Source: Desulfotomaculum sp.
GTDB taxonomy: Bacteria; Bacillota; Desulfotomaculia; Desulfotomaculales; Nap2-2B
Assembly: GCA_003445555.1 (NCBI GenBank)
Contig: DMDI01000229.1
Span: 1 to 7,129, forward strand
Direction: 5' to 3'
Length of the DNA stretch: 7,129 nt
Positions 1 to 6,727 of this stretch are shown piece by piece. The position numbers were made by a program, and so were the translations under genes. Numbering within the stretch: position 1 is the first letter of the stretch; every line of letters begins with the position of its first letter. The notes under the pieces were generated by a model, which saw nothing but the letters and a program-made list of their open reading frames with translations, was not told the DNA's origin and ran no database searches.

Positions 1-526
1 CCTCGCTCATCTGGTCCTCAAATAATACCACGTCAGGACGGAGCACGCCACTACAGGCATCACAAAGGGGCGGGTTTTGGTTACAATTGAATTTATTTAC
101 CAGGAGATCGAAAGGGTAGCTTACGGCGCATTTCATACAGTGACAGGTACGGAAATGTCCGTGCACCTCCCATACTTTTTCCGACCCTGCTTTACGGTGC
201 AGGCCGTCCACATTTTGCGTAACTACTCCCTCTATATAGCCTAATTTTTCTAAATGGGCCAGGGCTGCGTGGGCTTCATTAGGCTTTGCTTCAGTAAAAG
301 TTACCCAGCGCGGAAGATTAATTTCATAAAAATTTTTAGGCTCACGGCGCAAAGCGCTTAAAGTAGCCGCTTTTACCGGGTCAATTTTTGTCCATAAGCC
401 TGTGCCCGGGCTACGAAAATCCGGAATCCCGCTTTCCGTACTTATGCCGGCTCCGGTTAAAACAAAATTATAGTTATTTTCTTTTAAAAGTTTGGCCAAA
501 TTAACAATTTGTTCGTGGTATTGCAT
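1..526 (-). CDS. cobB: Sir2-family NAD-dependent protein deacylase (3' end cut off by window edge)
   Basis: Sirtuins remove acyl groups from protein lysines, consuming NAD+ and giving nicotinamide and O-acyl-ADP-ribose; the bacterial enzymes are cytosolic and often reactivate acetylated acyl-CoA synthetases. I translated 175 codons from the ATG at 526; the frame is open to the left edge, so roughly the last quarter of a usual 240-250 aa protein is missing. Visible motifs: GAGIS at residues 25-29 followed by SGIPDFR (NAD binding), TQNVDGLH at 103-110, the catalytic histidine in VHGH at about residue 122, and zinc cysteines CMKC (130-133) and CDAC (155-158), with an extra Cys at 128. The YxxR motif that marks desuccinylases such as SIRT5 and E. 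coli CobB is absent at the expected place (FYEIN, 66-70), so deacetylation is likelier than desuccinylation. AGGAG at 534-538 lies 7 nt before the ATG. It is divergent from the mutase cassette. Family assignment is firm; the substrate is unknown. Confidence 0.95.
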   Translation of the reverse strand, partial: MQYHEQIVNLAKLLKENNYNFVLTGAGISTESGIPDFRSPGTGLWTKIDPVKAATLSALRREPKNFYEINLPRWVTFTEAKPNEAHAALAHLEKLGYIEGVVTQNVDGLHRKAGSEKVWEVHGHFRTCHCMKCAVSYPFDLLVNKFNCNQNPPLCDACSGVLRPDVVLFEDQMSE

Positions 527-557
527 TTTCCCACTCCTAAAAATTAATTTTATGCTT

Positions 558-586
558 ATTTTAAAACGTTTTTCATAAGGAGGCAA
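558..586 (-). promoter_or_regulatory. Candidate sigma-A promoter for the Sir2 gene
   Basis: Read on the minus strand, TTGCCT (581-586) is followed after exactly 17 nt by TAAAAT (558-563), giving 4/6 and 5/6 matches to the vegetative consensus. The spacer contains the perfect palindrome AAAACGTTTT (563-572, overlapping the -10 edge). The Sir2 start codon is about 31 nt further downstream. This is a match by eye in AT-rich DNA. Confidence 0.5.
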
Positions 587-629
587 TATCCAATTAGAAG
601 TTAAAGTAACATTTTTATCGTAAAATCAG

Positions 630-658
630 TTTACAAAATTTAAAAAGTAAATTATTAT
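630..658 (+). promoter_or_regulatory. Candidate sigma-A promoter for the mutase cassette
   Basis: TTTACA (630-635) and TATTAT (653-658) are separated by exactly 17 nt, each 5/6 to the vegetative consensus. Transcription would begin near 665, leaving a leader of only about 38 nt before the ATG at 703. That is too short for a cobalamin riboswitch, so B12 control by that route is not supported here. The -35 boxes of this promoter and the divergent Sir2 promoter are about 43 bp apart, so a bound regulator could affect both. Confidence 0.55.
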
Positions 659-702
659 TTATCTAAGCTATTATTAAAGTTTTAAATTGGAGGTGTTAGA
701 AT

Positions 703-2385
703 ATGTTAAATAAGGATGATATTACTAAGATTAAATCCGAAAAAGATGATTGGATTAAGAAAATGGGCTGTCAGCAAGACGCGGAGATTTTTCATGCCAC
801 CCCTTCTGGAATCAAAATTAAAAACCTCTATACCCCAGAAGACGTCAGCAATTTAGACTACTTGAAAGATCTTGGCTTTCCAGGGAGTTATCCTTATATT
901 AGGGGAGTATATCCCACCATGTACCGGGGACGTCCCTGGACGATAAGGATGTTTTCCGGATTTGCCACTCCGGAAGAAACAAATGAAAGGTGGAAAATGC
1001 TCCTCGATTCCGGAGAAACCGGTTTTTCGGCTGCCGTTGACGTACTTACTTTTAACGGTACCGACCCTGACACTCCAGGAGTAGATGCTGATGTAGAGGT
1101 GGGAACATCAGGAGTGCCTCTTTATTCAATTAAGGGAGTAGAGGCATTAGTTAAAGATTTACCAATAAAAGACATTAGTGTAGCTCTGGTCACAGAACCC
1201 ATGACCGCTGTTGGTCTTACCTCAATGTACTTTAACGTGGCGAAAAATAAAGGTGTTCCCTTAAGTCAAGTAGCCGGTACCACCCAAAACGACTTAGGTA
1301 CAATGACCATAGGTTATATAACCTATGATTCTTTGAGACCTGACAAACTTTTAAAGCTTGCCTGCGATATGATTGAATATTGTACGGCCATGAAGCAGGC
1401 CCCTAAATGGAACCCGATAAACTTTACCACTTACAATTACCGGGAAGGGGGTATTAATGCCGTTCAGGAAATAGCTTTTGGTTTTACCAACGCTATTGAC
1501 CATATTGAAGAGATGCTGCGGCGGGGTTGGAAAATTGATGATTTTGCTTCCCGACTAGCTTTTCATCTTTCCGCCGACCGCAATTTCTTTGAAGAAATCG
1601 CTAAATATAGAGCCGCCCGCCGGATATGGGCCAAGATATTGACTGAAAAGTACGGGGCAAAAGACCCCCGTTCGATTATCATGAAGTATCATGTTCAAAC
1701 GGCCGGTAGTTCTTTAACCGCCAAACAGCCCCTAGTTAATATTGCCAGAACCGCAATTCAAGCCCTGGAAGCTGTTTTGGGGGGTTGTCAATCTTTACAT
1801 ACTAATTCTTACGATGAAGCAATTTGTTTACCTTCCGAAGAAGCCGTGAAAATAGCCGTAAAAACTCAGCAGGTCGTTATGGAAGAAACAGGCGTTGTAA
1901 ACACTATTGATCCACTAGCCGGTTCTTATTATATAGAGTGGTTAACCAACGAAATTGAAAAACGTATTCTCAATTACATGCAAGAAATTGAAAACCAAGG
2001 GGGATTTGTAAAGTCTCTTAACAATGGCTGGCTGTTTAACGAAATGAGCAAGGCTTTTAACGAAAGGCAAAAGGCAATTGTAGAAGGAAAAGAAAGGGTC
2101 ATTGGCGTTAACTGTCACCTGGATGAAGAAAAAGAAAGACCCATTCCATTTAAAACAAACCCCTGGGCTGCCGATGTTGAAAAGGAGAGACTCAGGAAAT
2201 TAAGATCGGAAAGGAATAACCAAAGGGTGGCTACTTTGCTTGACCAATTGAGACGTGACTGCGCCCAAAATAAAAATGTAATGCCCACCGTAATGGAACT
2301 TACGGCCGAAGGAGCTACTTTAGGTGAAATAACCAGGGTATACCGTGAAATTTGGGGTATTTGGGAGTTACCCATTGCTATTTAA
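703..2385 (+). CDS. B12-dependent acyl-CoA mutase catalytic (large) subunit, copy A1, substrate unknown
   Basis: This is the TIM-barrel substrate-binding subunit of the methylmalonyl-CoA mutase family, which rearranges the carbon skeleton of acyl-CoAs using adenosylcobalamin radicals. At 560 aa with no B12 domain of its own it matches the large subunit of isobutyryl- or 2-hydroxyisobutyryl-CoA mutase. Conserved core: RPWTIR (77-82), GTTQND (192-197), PKWNPI (234-239), NFFEEIAKYRAARRIWA (about 301-317), QTAGSSLTA and QSLHTNSYDEA. Against Propionibacterium methylmalonyl-CoA mutase: Tyr89 is Phe84 (as in isobutyryl-CoA mutase), Gln88 is Met83, Gln197 is kept (Gln195), the carboxylate-binding Arg207 is Tyr205, and catalytic His244 is Asn245. 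The Asp that marks 2-hydroxyisobutyryl-CoA mutase is Ala111. So it should not be named methylmalonyl-CoA mutase. GGAGGTG at 689-695 lies 7 nt before the ATG. It is first in a three-gene cassette with its B12 partner 23 bp downstream. Family is certain; substrate and even activity are unproven. Confidence 0.93.
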   Translation: MLNKDDITKIKSEKDDWIKKMGCQQDAEIFHATPSGIKIKNLYTPEDVSNLDYLKDLGFPGSYPYIRGVYPTMYRGRPWTIRMFSGFATPEETNERWKMLLDSGETGFSAAVDVLTFNGTDPDTPGVDADVEVGTSGVPLYSIKGVEALVKDLPIKDISVALVTEPMTAVGLTSMYFNVAKNKGVPLSQVAGTTQNDLGTMTIGYITYDSLRPDKLLKLACDMIEYCTAMKQAPKWNPINFTTYNYREGGINAVQEIAFGFTNAIDHIEEMLRRGWKIDDFASRLAFHLSADRNFFEEIAKYRAARRIWAKILTEKYGAKDPRSIIMKYHVQTAGSSLTAKQPLVNIARTAIQALEAVLGGCQSLHTNSYDEAICLPSEEAVKIAVKTQQVVMEETGVVNTIDPLAGSYYIEWLTNEIEKRILNYMQEIENQGGFVKSLNNGWLFNEMSKAFNERQKAIVEGKERVIGVNCHLDEEKERPIPFKTNPWAADVEKERLRKLRSERNNQRVATLLDQLRRDCAQNKNVMPTVMELTAEGATLGEITRVYREIWGIWELPIAI

Positions 2386-2408
2386 AGAAAGGAGAGTATT
2401 TAAACTAG

Positions 2409-2828
2409 GTGGATAAAAAGATAAGGGTATTAACGGTAAAAGTGGGGCTGGACGGTCATTGGCGGGGGGTAACAACTGTATCTCTCATTTTAAAAAATGC
2501 CGGCATGGAAGTAATATTTGGCGGCTTTCAAACCATTGAAAATGCGGTTAATGTGGCTGTTCAAGAGGATGTCGATGTTATAGGGTTAAGTATTCATTCG
2601 GGGGCACATATTACCTGGATAAAAAAATTTGTTGAGGAATTGAAGAAAAGAGGGTTGGAAAAGGAGTTTGTTTTAGTAGTGGGGGGGGCAATTCCAGAGC
2701 ATGACTTTGCCATGTTAAAACAAATTGGCGCACATGACGTATTCGGACCAGGAACTCTGCCTGATAAAATTATCCAGTCAATTCAGGAAAAGGTAGAAAA
2801 AAAGGAGCTGGAAAATAAAAATGTTTAA
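2409..2828 (+). CDS. Cobalamin-binding small subunit of the acyl-CoA mutase
   Basis: A 139-aa stand-alone Rossmann-like B12 domain, the size of isobutyryl- and 2-hydroxyisobutyryl-CoA mutase small subunits (about 136 aa). It carries the base-off/His-on signature DxHxxG as DGHWRG (residues 15-20), where His17 should be the lower axial ligand to cobalt, preceded by Lys11, the equivalent of methylmalonyl-CoA mutase Lys604. The later GG motif is VVGGAIPE (about 90-97) followed by FGPGT. The usual SxL motif reads SIH (61-63), which is atypical. The start is GTG at 2409; an in-frame TAG directly precedes it, so nothing longer is possible. The nearest Shine-Dalgarno (GGAG, 2391-2394) is 14 nt away, unusually far. 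Its 3' end overlaps the next gene by 8 bp, suggesting translational coupling. As the only B12 subunit here, it presumably serves both flanking catalytic subunits (inference). Confidence 0.93.
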   Translation: MDKKIRVLTVKVGLDGHWRGVTTVSLILKNAGMEVIFGGFQTIENAVNVAVQEDVDVIGLSIHSGAHITWIKKFVEELKKRGLEKEFVLVVGGAIPEHDFAMLKQIGAHDVFGPGTLPDKIIQSIQEKVEKKELENKNV

Positions 2829-4500
2829 GGAAGAAGAAATCAAAAATATTGAGGCAGAAAAAGAAAAATGGATTGAAAATACCGGTTGCCAAAAAGATGC
2901 CGAAACTTATCGGTCAACGCCTTCAGGGATTAAGGTTAAAAACATTTATACCCCTTCCGATATAGCCGAATTAAATTATTTAAAAGACCTTGGTTTTCCA
3001 GGAGCATATCCATATACCAGGGGGGTTTATCCTACTATGTACAGGGAACGGCCCTGGACCATAAGAATGTTTTCCGGATTTAGTACGCCAGAAGAAACAA
3101 ATGCCCGCTGGAAGATGCTTTATAAGGAAGGGGAAACTGGTTTTTCGGCTGCTTGCGATATTCTTACCACCTCGGGTTTTGACCCTGATAGTCCTGGCGT
3201 AGACGCTGAGGTGGAAGTAGGTACGGGGGGAGTGCCTCTTTATTCCATCAGAGGGGTAGAAGCTTTAGTAGAGGGATTACCTATAGAAAAAATAAGCGTG
3301 GCTTTAGTTACAGAGGTAACAGCCACTTCTTTGTCTGCTATGTATTTTAATGTAGCTCAAAAAAGAGGTGTTCCTCTTACTAAAATAGCCGGTACAACAC
3401 AAAATGACATTGGAACTATGCCCTTATCATTAATGTGCCGGGATTCAATTTCTCCAGATAGGTTGTTAAAGCTCGCTTGCGATTTAATAGAATTTTGTAC
3501 GGCAATGAAACAAGTACCTAAATGGAATCCGATAAACTTTACGACCTATAATTGCCGGGAAGGCGGCATAAACGCCTTCCAGGAAATAGCTATTGGCTTT
3601 TCGGCTGCTATTGACCATATTGAAGAATTGCTCAGCAGAGGCTGGCATATAGATGATTTTGCCTCCCGGCTGGCCTTTCATCTTTCCGCCGACCGTAATT
3701 TCTTTGAAGAAATTGCCAAATATAGAGCCGCCCGCCGGATATGGGCCAGGCTTCTTACTGAAAGGTACGGAGCAAAAAAACCTCGTTCAGTAGCGATGAA
3801 ATATCACGTTCAGACCGCTGGAAGTTCGCTTACGGCCCAACAACCGATGGTCAACATTATCCGGACTACTATTCAAGCCCTGGAAGCAGTTTTAGGCGGA
3901 TGTCAATCGCTTCATACTAATTCTTATGACGAAGCAATATGTTTACCGGCCGAAGAATCAGTAAGAGTAGCCATTAGAACCCAACAGGTGATCCAGGAGG
4001 AAACAGGAATAATTGATACAATCGACCCTCTTGCCGGTTCTTACTATGTAGAATGGATTACTAATGAAATGGAAAGGCGCATCCTTGATTACATGAAGGA
4101 AATCGAGGCTCAAGGAGGTTTTATTAAAGCTCTTATAAATGGTTGGCTTTATAAGGAAATGCGTAAAGCCTTCAACGAAAGGCAAAGGTCAATTGTTGAA
4201 GGTAAAGAAAGGGTAATTGGAGTAAATTGCCACGTTATTGAAGAAAAGGAAAGACATATTCCGTTTAAAACTAATCCCTGGGCGGCCGAAATTGAAAAGG
4301 AGAGGCTTAGAAAACTAAAAGAAGAGCGTGATAATCAAAAAATTAATATTTTAAAAGACCGGCTCCGGCGCGATTGTGAAAAAAATAAAAATGTTATGCC
4401 TGCGGTTATAGAGCTAACCGCTGAAGGAGCTACTTTAGGTGAAATAGCAAATATTTACCGTGAAATTTGGGGGATTTGGGAATTACCTATTGCCATTTAA
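2821..4500 (+). CDS. B12-dependent acyl-CoA mutase catalytic (large) subunit, copy A2, substrate unknown
   Basis: Second TIM-barrel catalytic subunit, 559 aa, about 75% identical to copy A1 by hand alignment and ending in the same eleven residues (IWGIWELPIAI). It keeps RPWTIRMF (77-84) and GTTQND (191-196), again has Phe84 where methylmalonyl-CoA mutase has Tyr89, and has Asn244 in place of the catalytic His244. The position of substrate-binding Arg207 is Leu204 here, versus Tyr205 in A1. Relative to A1 it lacks one residue in the segment after VALVTE (about 165-175), and the stretch after TQND differs strongly (GTMPLSLMCRDS against GTMTIGYITYDS). The ATG lies inside the end of the B12-subunit gene; AAAGGAG at 2801-2807 is 13 nt upstream. 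It probably arose by tandem duplication followed by divergence of the acyl pocket (inference). No MeaB-type GTPase chaperone, epimerase or CoA ligase accompanies the cassette in this window. Confidence 0.93.
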   Translation: MFKEEEIKNIEAEKEKWIENTGCQKDAETYRSTPSGIKVKNIYTPSDIAELNYLKDLGFPGAYPYTRGVYPTMYRERPWTIRMFSGFSTPEETNARWKMLYKEGETGFSAACDILTTSGFDPDSPGVDAEVEVGTGGVPLYSIRGVEALVEGLPIEKISVALVTEVTATSLSAMYFNVAQKRGVPLTKIAGTTQNDIGTMPLSLMCRDSISPDRLLKLACDLIEFCTAMKQVPKWNPINFTTYNCREGGINAFQEIAIGFSAAIDHIEELLSRGWHIDDFASRLAFHLSADRNFFEEIAKYRAARRIWARLLTERYGAKKPRSVAMKYHVQTAGSSLTAQQPMVNIIRTTIQALEAVLGGCQSLHTNSYDEAICLPAEESVRVAIRTQQVIQEETGIIDTIDPLAGSYYVEWITNEMERRILDYMKEIEAQGGFIKALINGWLYKEMRKAFNERQRSIVEGKERVIGVNCHVIEEKERHIPFKTNPWAAEIEKERLRKLKEERDNQKINILKDRLRRDCEKNKNVMPAVIELTAEGATLGEIANIYREIWGIWELPIAI

Positions 4501-4600
4501 AATCACTTTAAAAATATATGTTTAATTTTAACCCTTTTTATCCTCCAAAGACAAAAAATATCCAAAAAAAAATTTTCACCTACAGACCAATTATCCGGGA

Positions 4601-5095
4601 TTGCCTTGTCAGGAGTTAGCCAAAAAACTTATTTCGGAAAAGTGTTTCTGGTGTGCTTTAGTAGGGGTTATTTCGGCCATACCAGCTATTATGCCAGGAA
4701 TAGGTACGGTAGTTGCTGTACTATTTGGTATGATCCTTGACATAACCCTCTTTACTTATTTATTAGTTAATTTAATTGTTGAAATAGCTGCCGTTTACGG
4801 ACGCGACCTTACCGGAGAAAATTACTACCGGGAAGTCTTTTGGGCCTTTCTTTTAGCCACCGGTACCGGCGGTTTGGGAAAAAGTTTATCCCGCACCGTG
4901 GTAACCCGGATGTCAAAGGATGCTTTTATATCGTTAACCGAAAAAGTATTTATTACCTTTGGCATAAGAACAACTTTTCGTTCTACTCTTACCCGTATAA
5001 TTCCTTTTCTTGGCTTATTTTTAGCCGGCGGATTAAACTACCGGGTAGCTAAAATGCTAGGCTATCGGGCTATTGAATATTATGAAAAAATCTAG
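4601..5095 (+). CDS. EcsC-like membrane-associated protein, N-terminus uncertain
   Basis: The 164-aa reading from TTG 4601 is hydrophobic: membrane-like stretches at about 17-45, 46-65, 78-92 and 131-146, with glycine-rich turns, and a C-terminal RIIPFLGLFLAGGLNY (132-147) followed by a short helix. This pattern (Pro, Gly-rich helix, Gly-Gly-x-x-Asn) resembles the C-terminus of EcsC / DUF697-type proteins, whose biochemical role is unclear. The start is doubtful: TTG 4601 has no Shine-Dalgarno, and the same frame is open upstream to 4532 with plausible residues (NFHLQTNYPG) but no other start codon. An ATG at 4518 in another frame would join it exactly by a -1 shift within nine A at 4564-4572. 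It follows the mutase cassette by about 100 bp on the same strand, but a functional link is not evident. Protein reality is likely; family call is moderate. Confidence 0.7.
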   Translation: MPCQELAKKLISEKCFWCALVGVISAIPAIMPGIGTVVAVLFGMILDITLFTYLLVNLIVEIAAVYGRDLTGENYYREVFWAFLLATGTGGLGKSLSRTVVTRMSKDAFISLTEKVFITFGIRTTFRSTLTRIIPFLGLFLAGGLNYRVAKMLGYRAIEYYEKI

Positions 5096-5110
5096 TTTAA
5101 TTACAAATTT

Positions 5111-6160
5111 TTAGCTTATGTTTCTTACGTTTTCTAGATAGCAATATTTTTTTTTAATGTTACTTGATTGTAGCTTTAGCATAGATAACGCTTTGCCGGT
5201 CCCAAGGGCAACACACGAAATGGGGTCTTCGGCTATATAAACCGGCAGCTTTGTTTCTCCTTTAAGTAAAGTATCCATGTTATGTAAAAGCGAACTGCCC
5301 CCGGTCATTACAATGCCTTTGATAACTATGTCCGCCGCCAGTTCTGGCGGTGTCCGGTCAAGAACATCTTTCACCGCACTCACTACTTGGGCTAAAGGTT
5401 CTTTTATTGCTTCATAAATTTGCCTGCGCGTTACTTGAACTGACTTGGGTAAACCCGAAGTTAAATCACGTCCGCGAACTTCATAGCTTATGTTTGTTTC
5501 TTGATCTGCAAGGCAGGCGGTGGCAATATTTTTTTTTATTTCCTCCGCCCTTTGCTCTCCTATAGCCAGGTTAAACTCACGCCTAATGTAATAAATAATT
5601 GCCTCGTCAAACTTATCTCCTCCGACACGCAAGGAATTACAGCATACAATTCCACCTAAAGAAAGGACAGCTATATCGGTGGTTCCGCCACCAATATCCA
5701 CTACCATAGTTGCTGAGGGTGAAGATATATCCAGGCCTGCTCCTAGAGCCGCAGCCAATGGTTCTTCAATAAGATAGGCTTGTCTTGCCCCGGCTTTTAT
5801 TGCTGCTTCACGTACTGCCCGTTCTTCCACCCCGGTTATCCCGGTTGGAATACAAATCATAACCTTGGGACGAAAAAAAAGCTTTCGCCCGTTTGTTTTT
5901 TTTATAAAATAGCTTAGCATTTTCTCGGTAACTTCAAAATTAGTAATTACTCCTCCGCGCAAGGGACGTATAGCTATAATGTTTCCGGGGGTGCGACCCA
6001 ACATTCGTCGCGCCTCTGCTCCAACGGCAATAATTTTTTTATTATCTTTATTTATGGCTACTACCGAGGGTTCTCTTAAAGTAATTCCCTTTCCCTTAAC
6101 ATACACCAAAACATTAGCGGTACCCAAATCAATACCAATATCTGCACTTAAGCCGAGCAT
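5111..6160 (-). CDS. mbl: MreB/Mbl-family bacterial actin, cell-shape determining protein
   Basis: MreB-type actins polymerise on the inner face of the membrane and guide the elongation peptidoglycan machinery. From ATG 6160 the protein has 349 aa, close to the family norm. Motifs in order: DIGIDLGTANVLVYVKGKGI (phosphate 1), RRMLGRTPGNIIAIRPL, IPTGITGVEERAV, IEEPLAAALGAG, VVDIGGGTTDIAVLSLGG (phosphate 2), RVGGDKFDEAI, GLPKSVQVT, and MTGGSSLLHN where most family members have TGGGALL. The last 20 or so residues form a polar tail. An in-frame TTG at 6184 would add eight residues but has no ribosome binding site; AAAGGAG at 6174-6180 lies 13 nt before ATG 6160, so I prefer the ATG. It follows spoIIID, the order seen for spoIIID-mbl in Bacillus subtilis, hence the symbol; some residues (RVGGDKFD) look more MreB-like than Mbl-like. 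Its stop is 15 bp from that of the convergent EcsC-like gene. Confidence 0.95.
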   Translation of the reverse strand: MLGLSADIGIDLGTANVLVYVKGKGITLREPSVVAINKDNKKIIAVGAEARRMLGRTPGNIIAIRPLRGGVITNFEVTEKMLSYFIKKTNGRKLFFRPKVMICIPTGITGVEERAVREAAIKAGARQAYLIEEPLAAALGAGLDISSPSATMVVDIGGGTTDIAVLSLGGIVCCNSLRVGGDKFDEAIIYYIRREFNLAIGEQRAEEIKKNIATACLADQETNISYEVRGRDLTSGLPKSVQVTRRQIYEAIKEPLAQVVSAVKDVLDRTPPELAADIVIKGIVMTGGSSLLHNMDTLLKGETKLPVYIAEDPISCVALGTGKALSMLKLQSSNIKKKYCYLENVRNIS

Positions 6161-6270
6161 AGAATATATTTTTCTCCTTTCCAAAAAAGCAAGGGTATAA
6201 TTAAACTATCCATGGTAATATTCTACATCATTCGACTTAATCCTTTTGCCCGGCTATTTTTTTACTTATT

Positions 6271-6522
6271 TTAAGTTATTCCCTTGTATTTTTTACGCGT
6301 GGCTTCTCCCCCCCTCAAGTGACGTTCGGCTTTATTATGATCCAAAACAATCCTTATTTCATGGGCCAGTTTTTTGCTTAATGACGGAAGCCTTTCCGTC
6401 ATATCCTTATGTACGGTACTTTTACTTACCTGAAAAACTAGAGCGGCTTGACGTACAGTTGCCTGAGTCTCCAAAATATAGGCACAAATATCCAACACCC
6501 TTTTTTGGATATAGCCCTGCAT
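6271..6522 (-). CDS. spoIIID: SpoIIID, mother-cell sporulation transcription regulator
   Basis: SpoIIID is a small DNA-binding protein that, after engulfment, represses many sigma-E genes and activates others leading to sigma-K in the mother cell. The 83-aa product starts MQGYIQKRVLDICAYI, has a helix-turn-helix at about 22-44 (TVRQAALVFQVSKSTVHKDM), then TERLP and the family signature HLRGGEATRKKYK (68-80), closely resembling the B. subtilis protein from memory; that one is slightly longer at the C-terminus. GGGAGG at 6530-6535 sits 7 nt before the ATG, an excellent start. It lies between spoIID and mbl in the same direction. The family is known to be transcribed by sigma-E; I could not find a convincing sigma-E promoter in the 205 bp upstream. 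Confidence 0.97.
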   Translation of the reverse strand: MQGYIQKRVLDICAYILETQATVRQAALVFQVSKSTVHKDMTERLPSLSKKLAHEIRIVLDHNKAERHLRGGEATRKKYKGIT

Positions 6523-6727
6523 TACCTAACCTCCCTAATTTGTTAACCTCACCCGCGATCAGTATAATACTCTATGACTAGGTTTGCCTTTAACTAACTG
6601 GATAGCCATATAATCTTTTGTTATTTGTCCCTTTTTACAATAATTTTTCACTATATTGTTAATAAAATTTATATGCTCCCATTGAGATAAAATATGCTAA
6701 AATATCAATGGTTATTTAAACCGGAAT
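6523..6727. other. Intergenic region between spoIID and spoIIID, with AT-rich repeats
   Basis: This 205-bp gap holds the spoIIID ribosome binding site and presumably its promoter. Nothing in it codes convincingly. It contains a 7-bp inverted repeat at 6679-6711 enclosing a short direct repeat, listed separately. On the minus strand TATACT and CATAGAGT resemble -10 boxes around 6566-6580, but neither has a matching -35 at the right distance, so no promoter is called. Confidence 0.4.
6679..6711. repeat. Inverted repeat enclosing an 8-bp tandem direct repeat
   Basis: CCATTGA (6679-6685) and TCAATGG (6705-6711) are perfect 7-bp inverted arms around a 19-nt AT-rich loop. Within it TAAAATAT occurs twice with a 2-bp spacer (6687-6704). 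It lies 17 bp past the spoIID stop, so it could form a weak transcript-end hairpin for spoIID or an operator for spoIIID. The stem is AT-rich and no U-run follows on the minus strand, so a standard terminator is not supported. Confidence 0.35.

Noticed and set aside
527..702. Cobalamin riboswitch upstream of the mutase cassette
   Set aside because: The predicted leader is about 38 nt and the whole gap is only 176 bp of AT-rich DNA without B12-box-like or structured sequence.
703..4500. Naming the cassette methylmalonyl-CoA, isobutyryl-CoA or 2-hydroxyisobutyryl-CoA mutase
   Set aside because: Overall fold and size fit, but the substrate-reading residue, the catalytic His and the diagnostic Asp of these enzymes are all absent.
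4501..4545. Terminator after the mutase cassette
   Set aside because: Only weak A/T arms (TTAAAA and TTTTAA) before a short T run; no GC-containing stem.
6185..6270. Sigma-E promoter upstream of mbl (minus strand GAATATT and TATACCCT)
   Set aside because: The boxes resemble the consensus, but the spacing is 17 nt instead of the usual 14-15, and the DNA is AT-rich enough for chance matches.
6246..6581. Plus-strand open frame opposite spoIIID
   Set aside because: Complementary shadow of spoIIID with no ribosome binding site or recognisable protein features.
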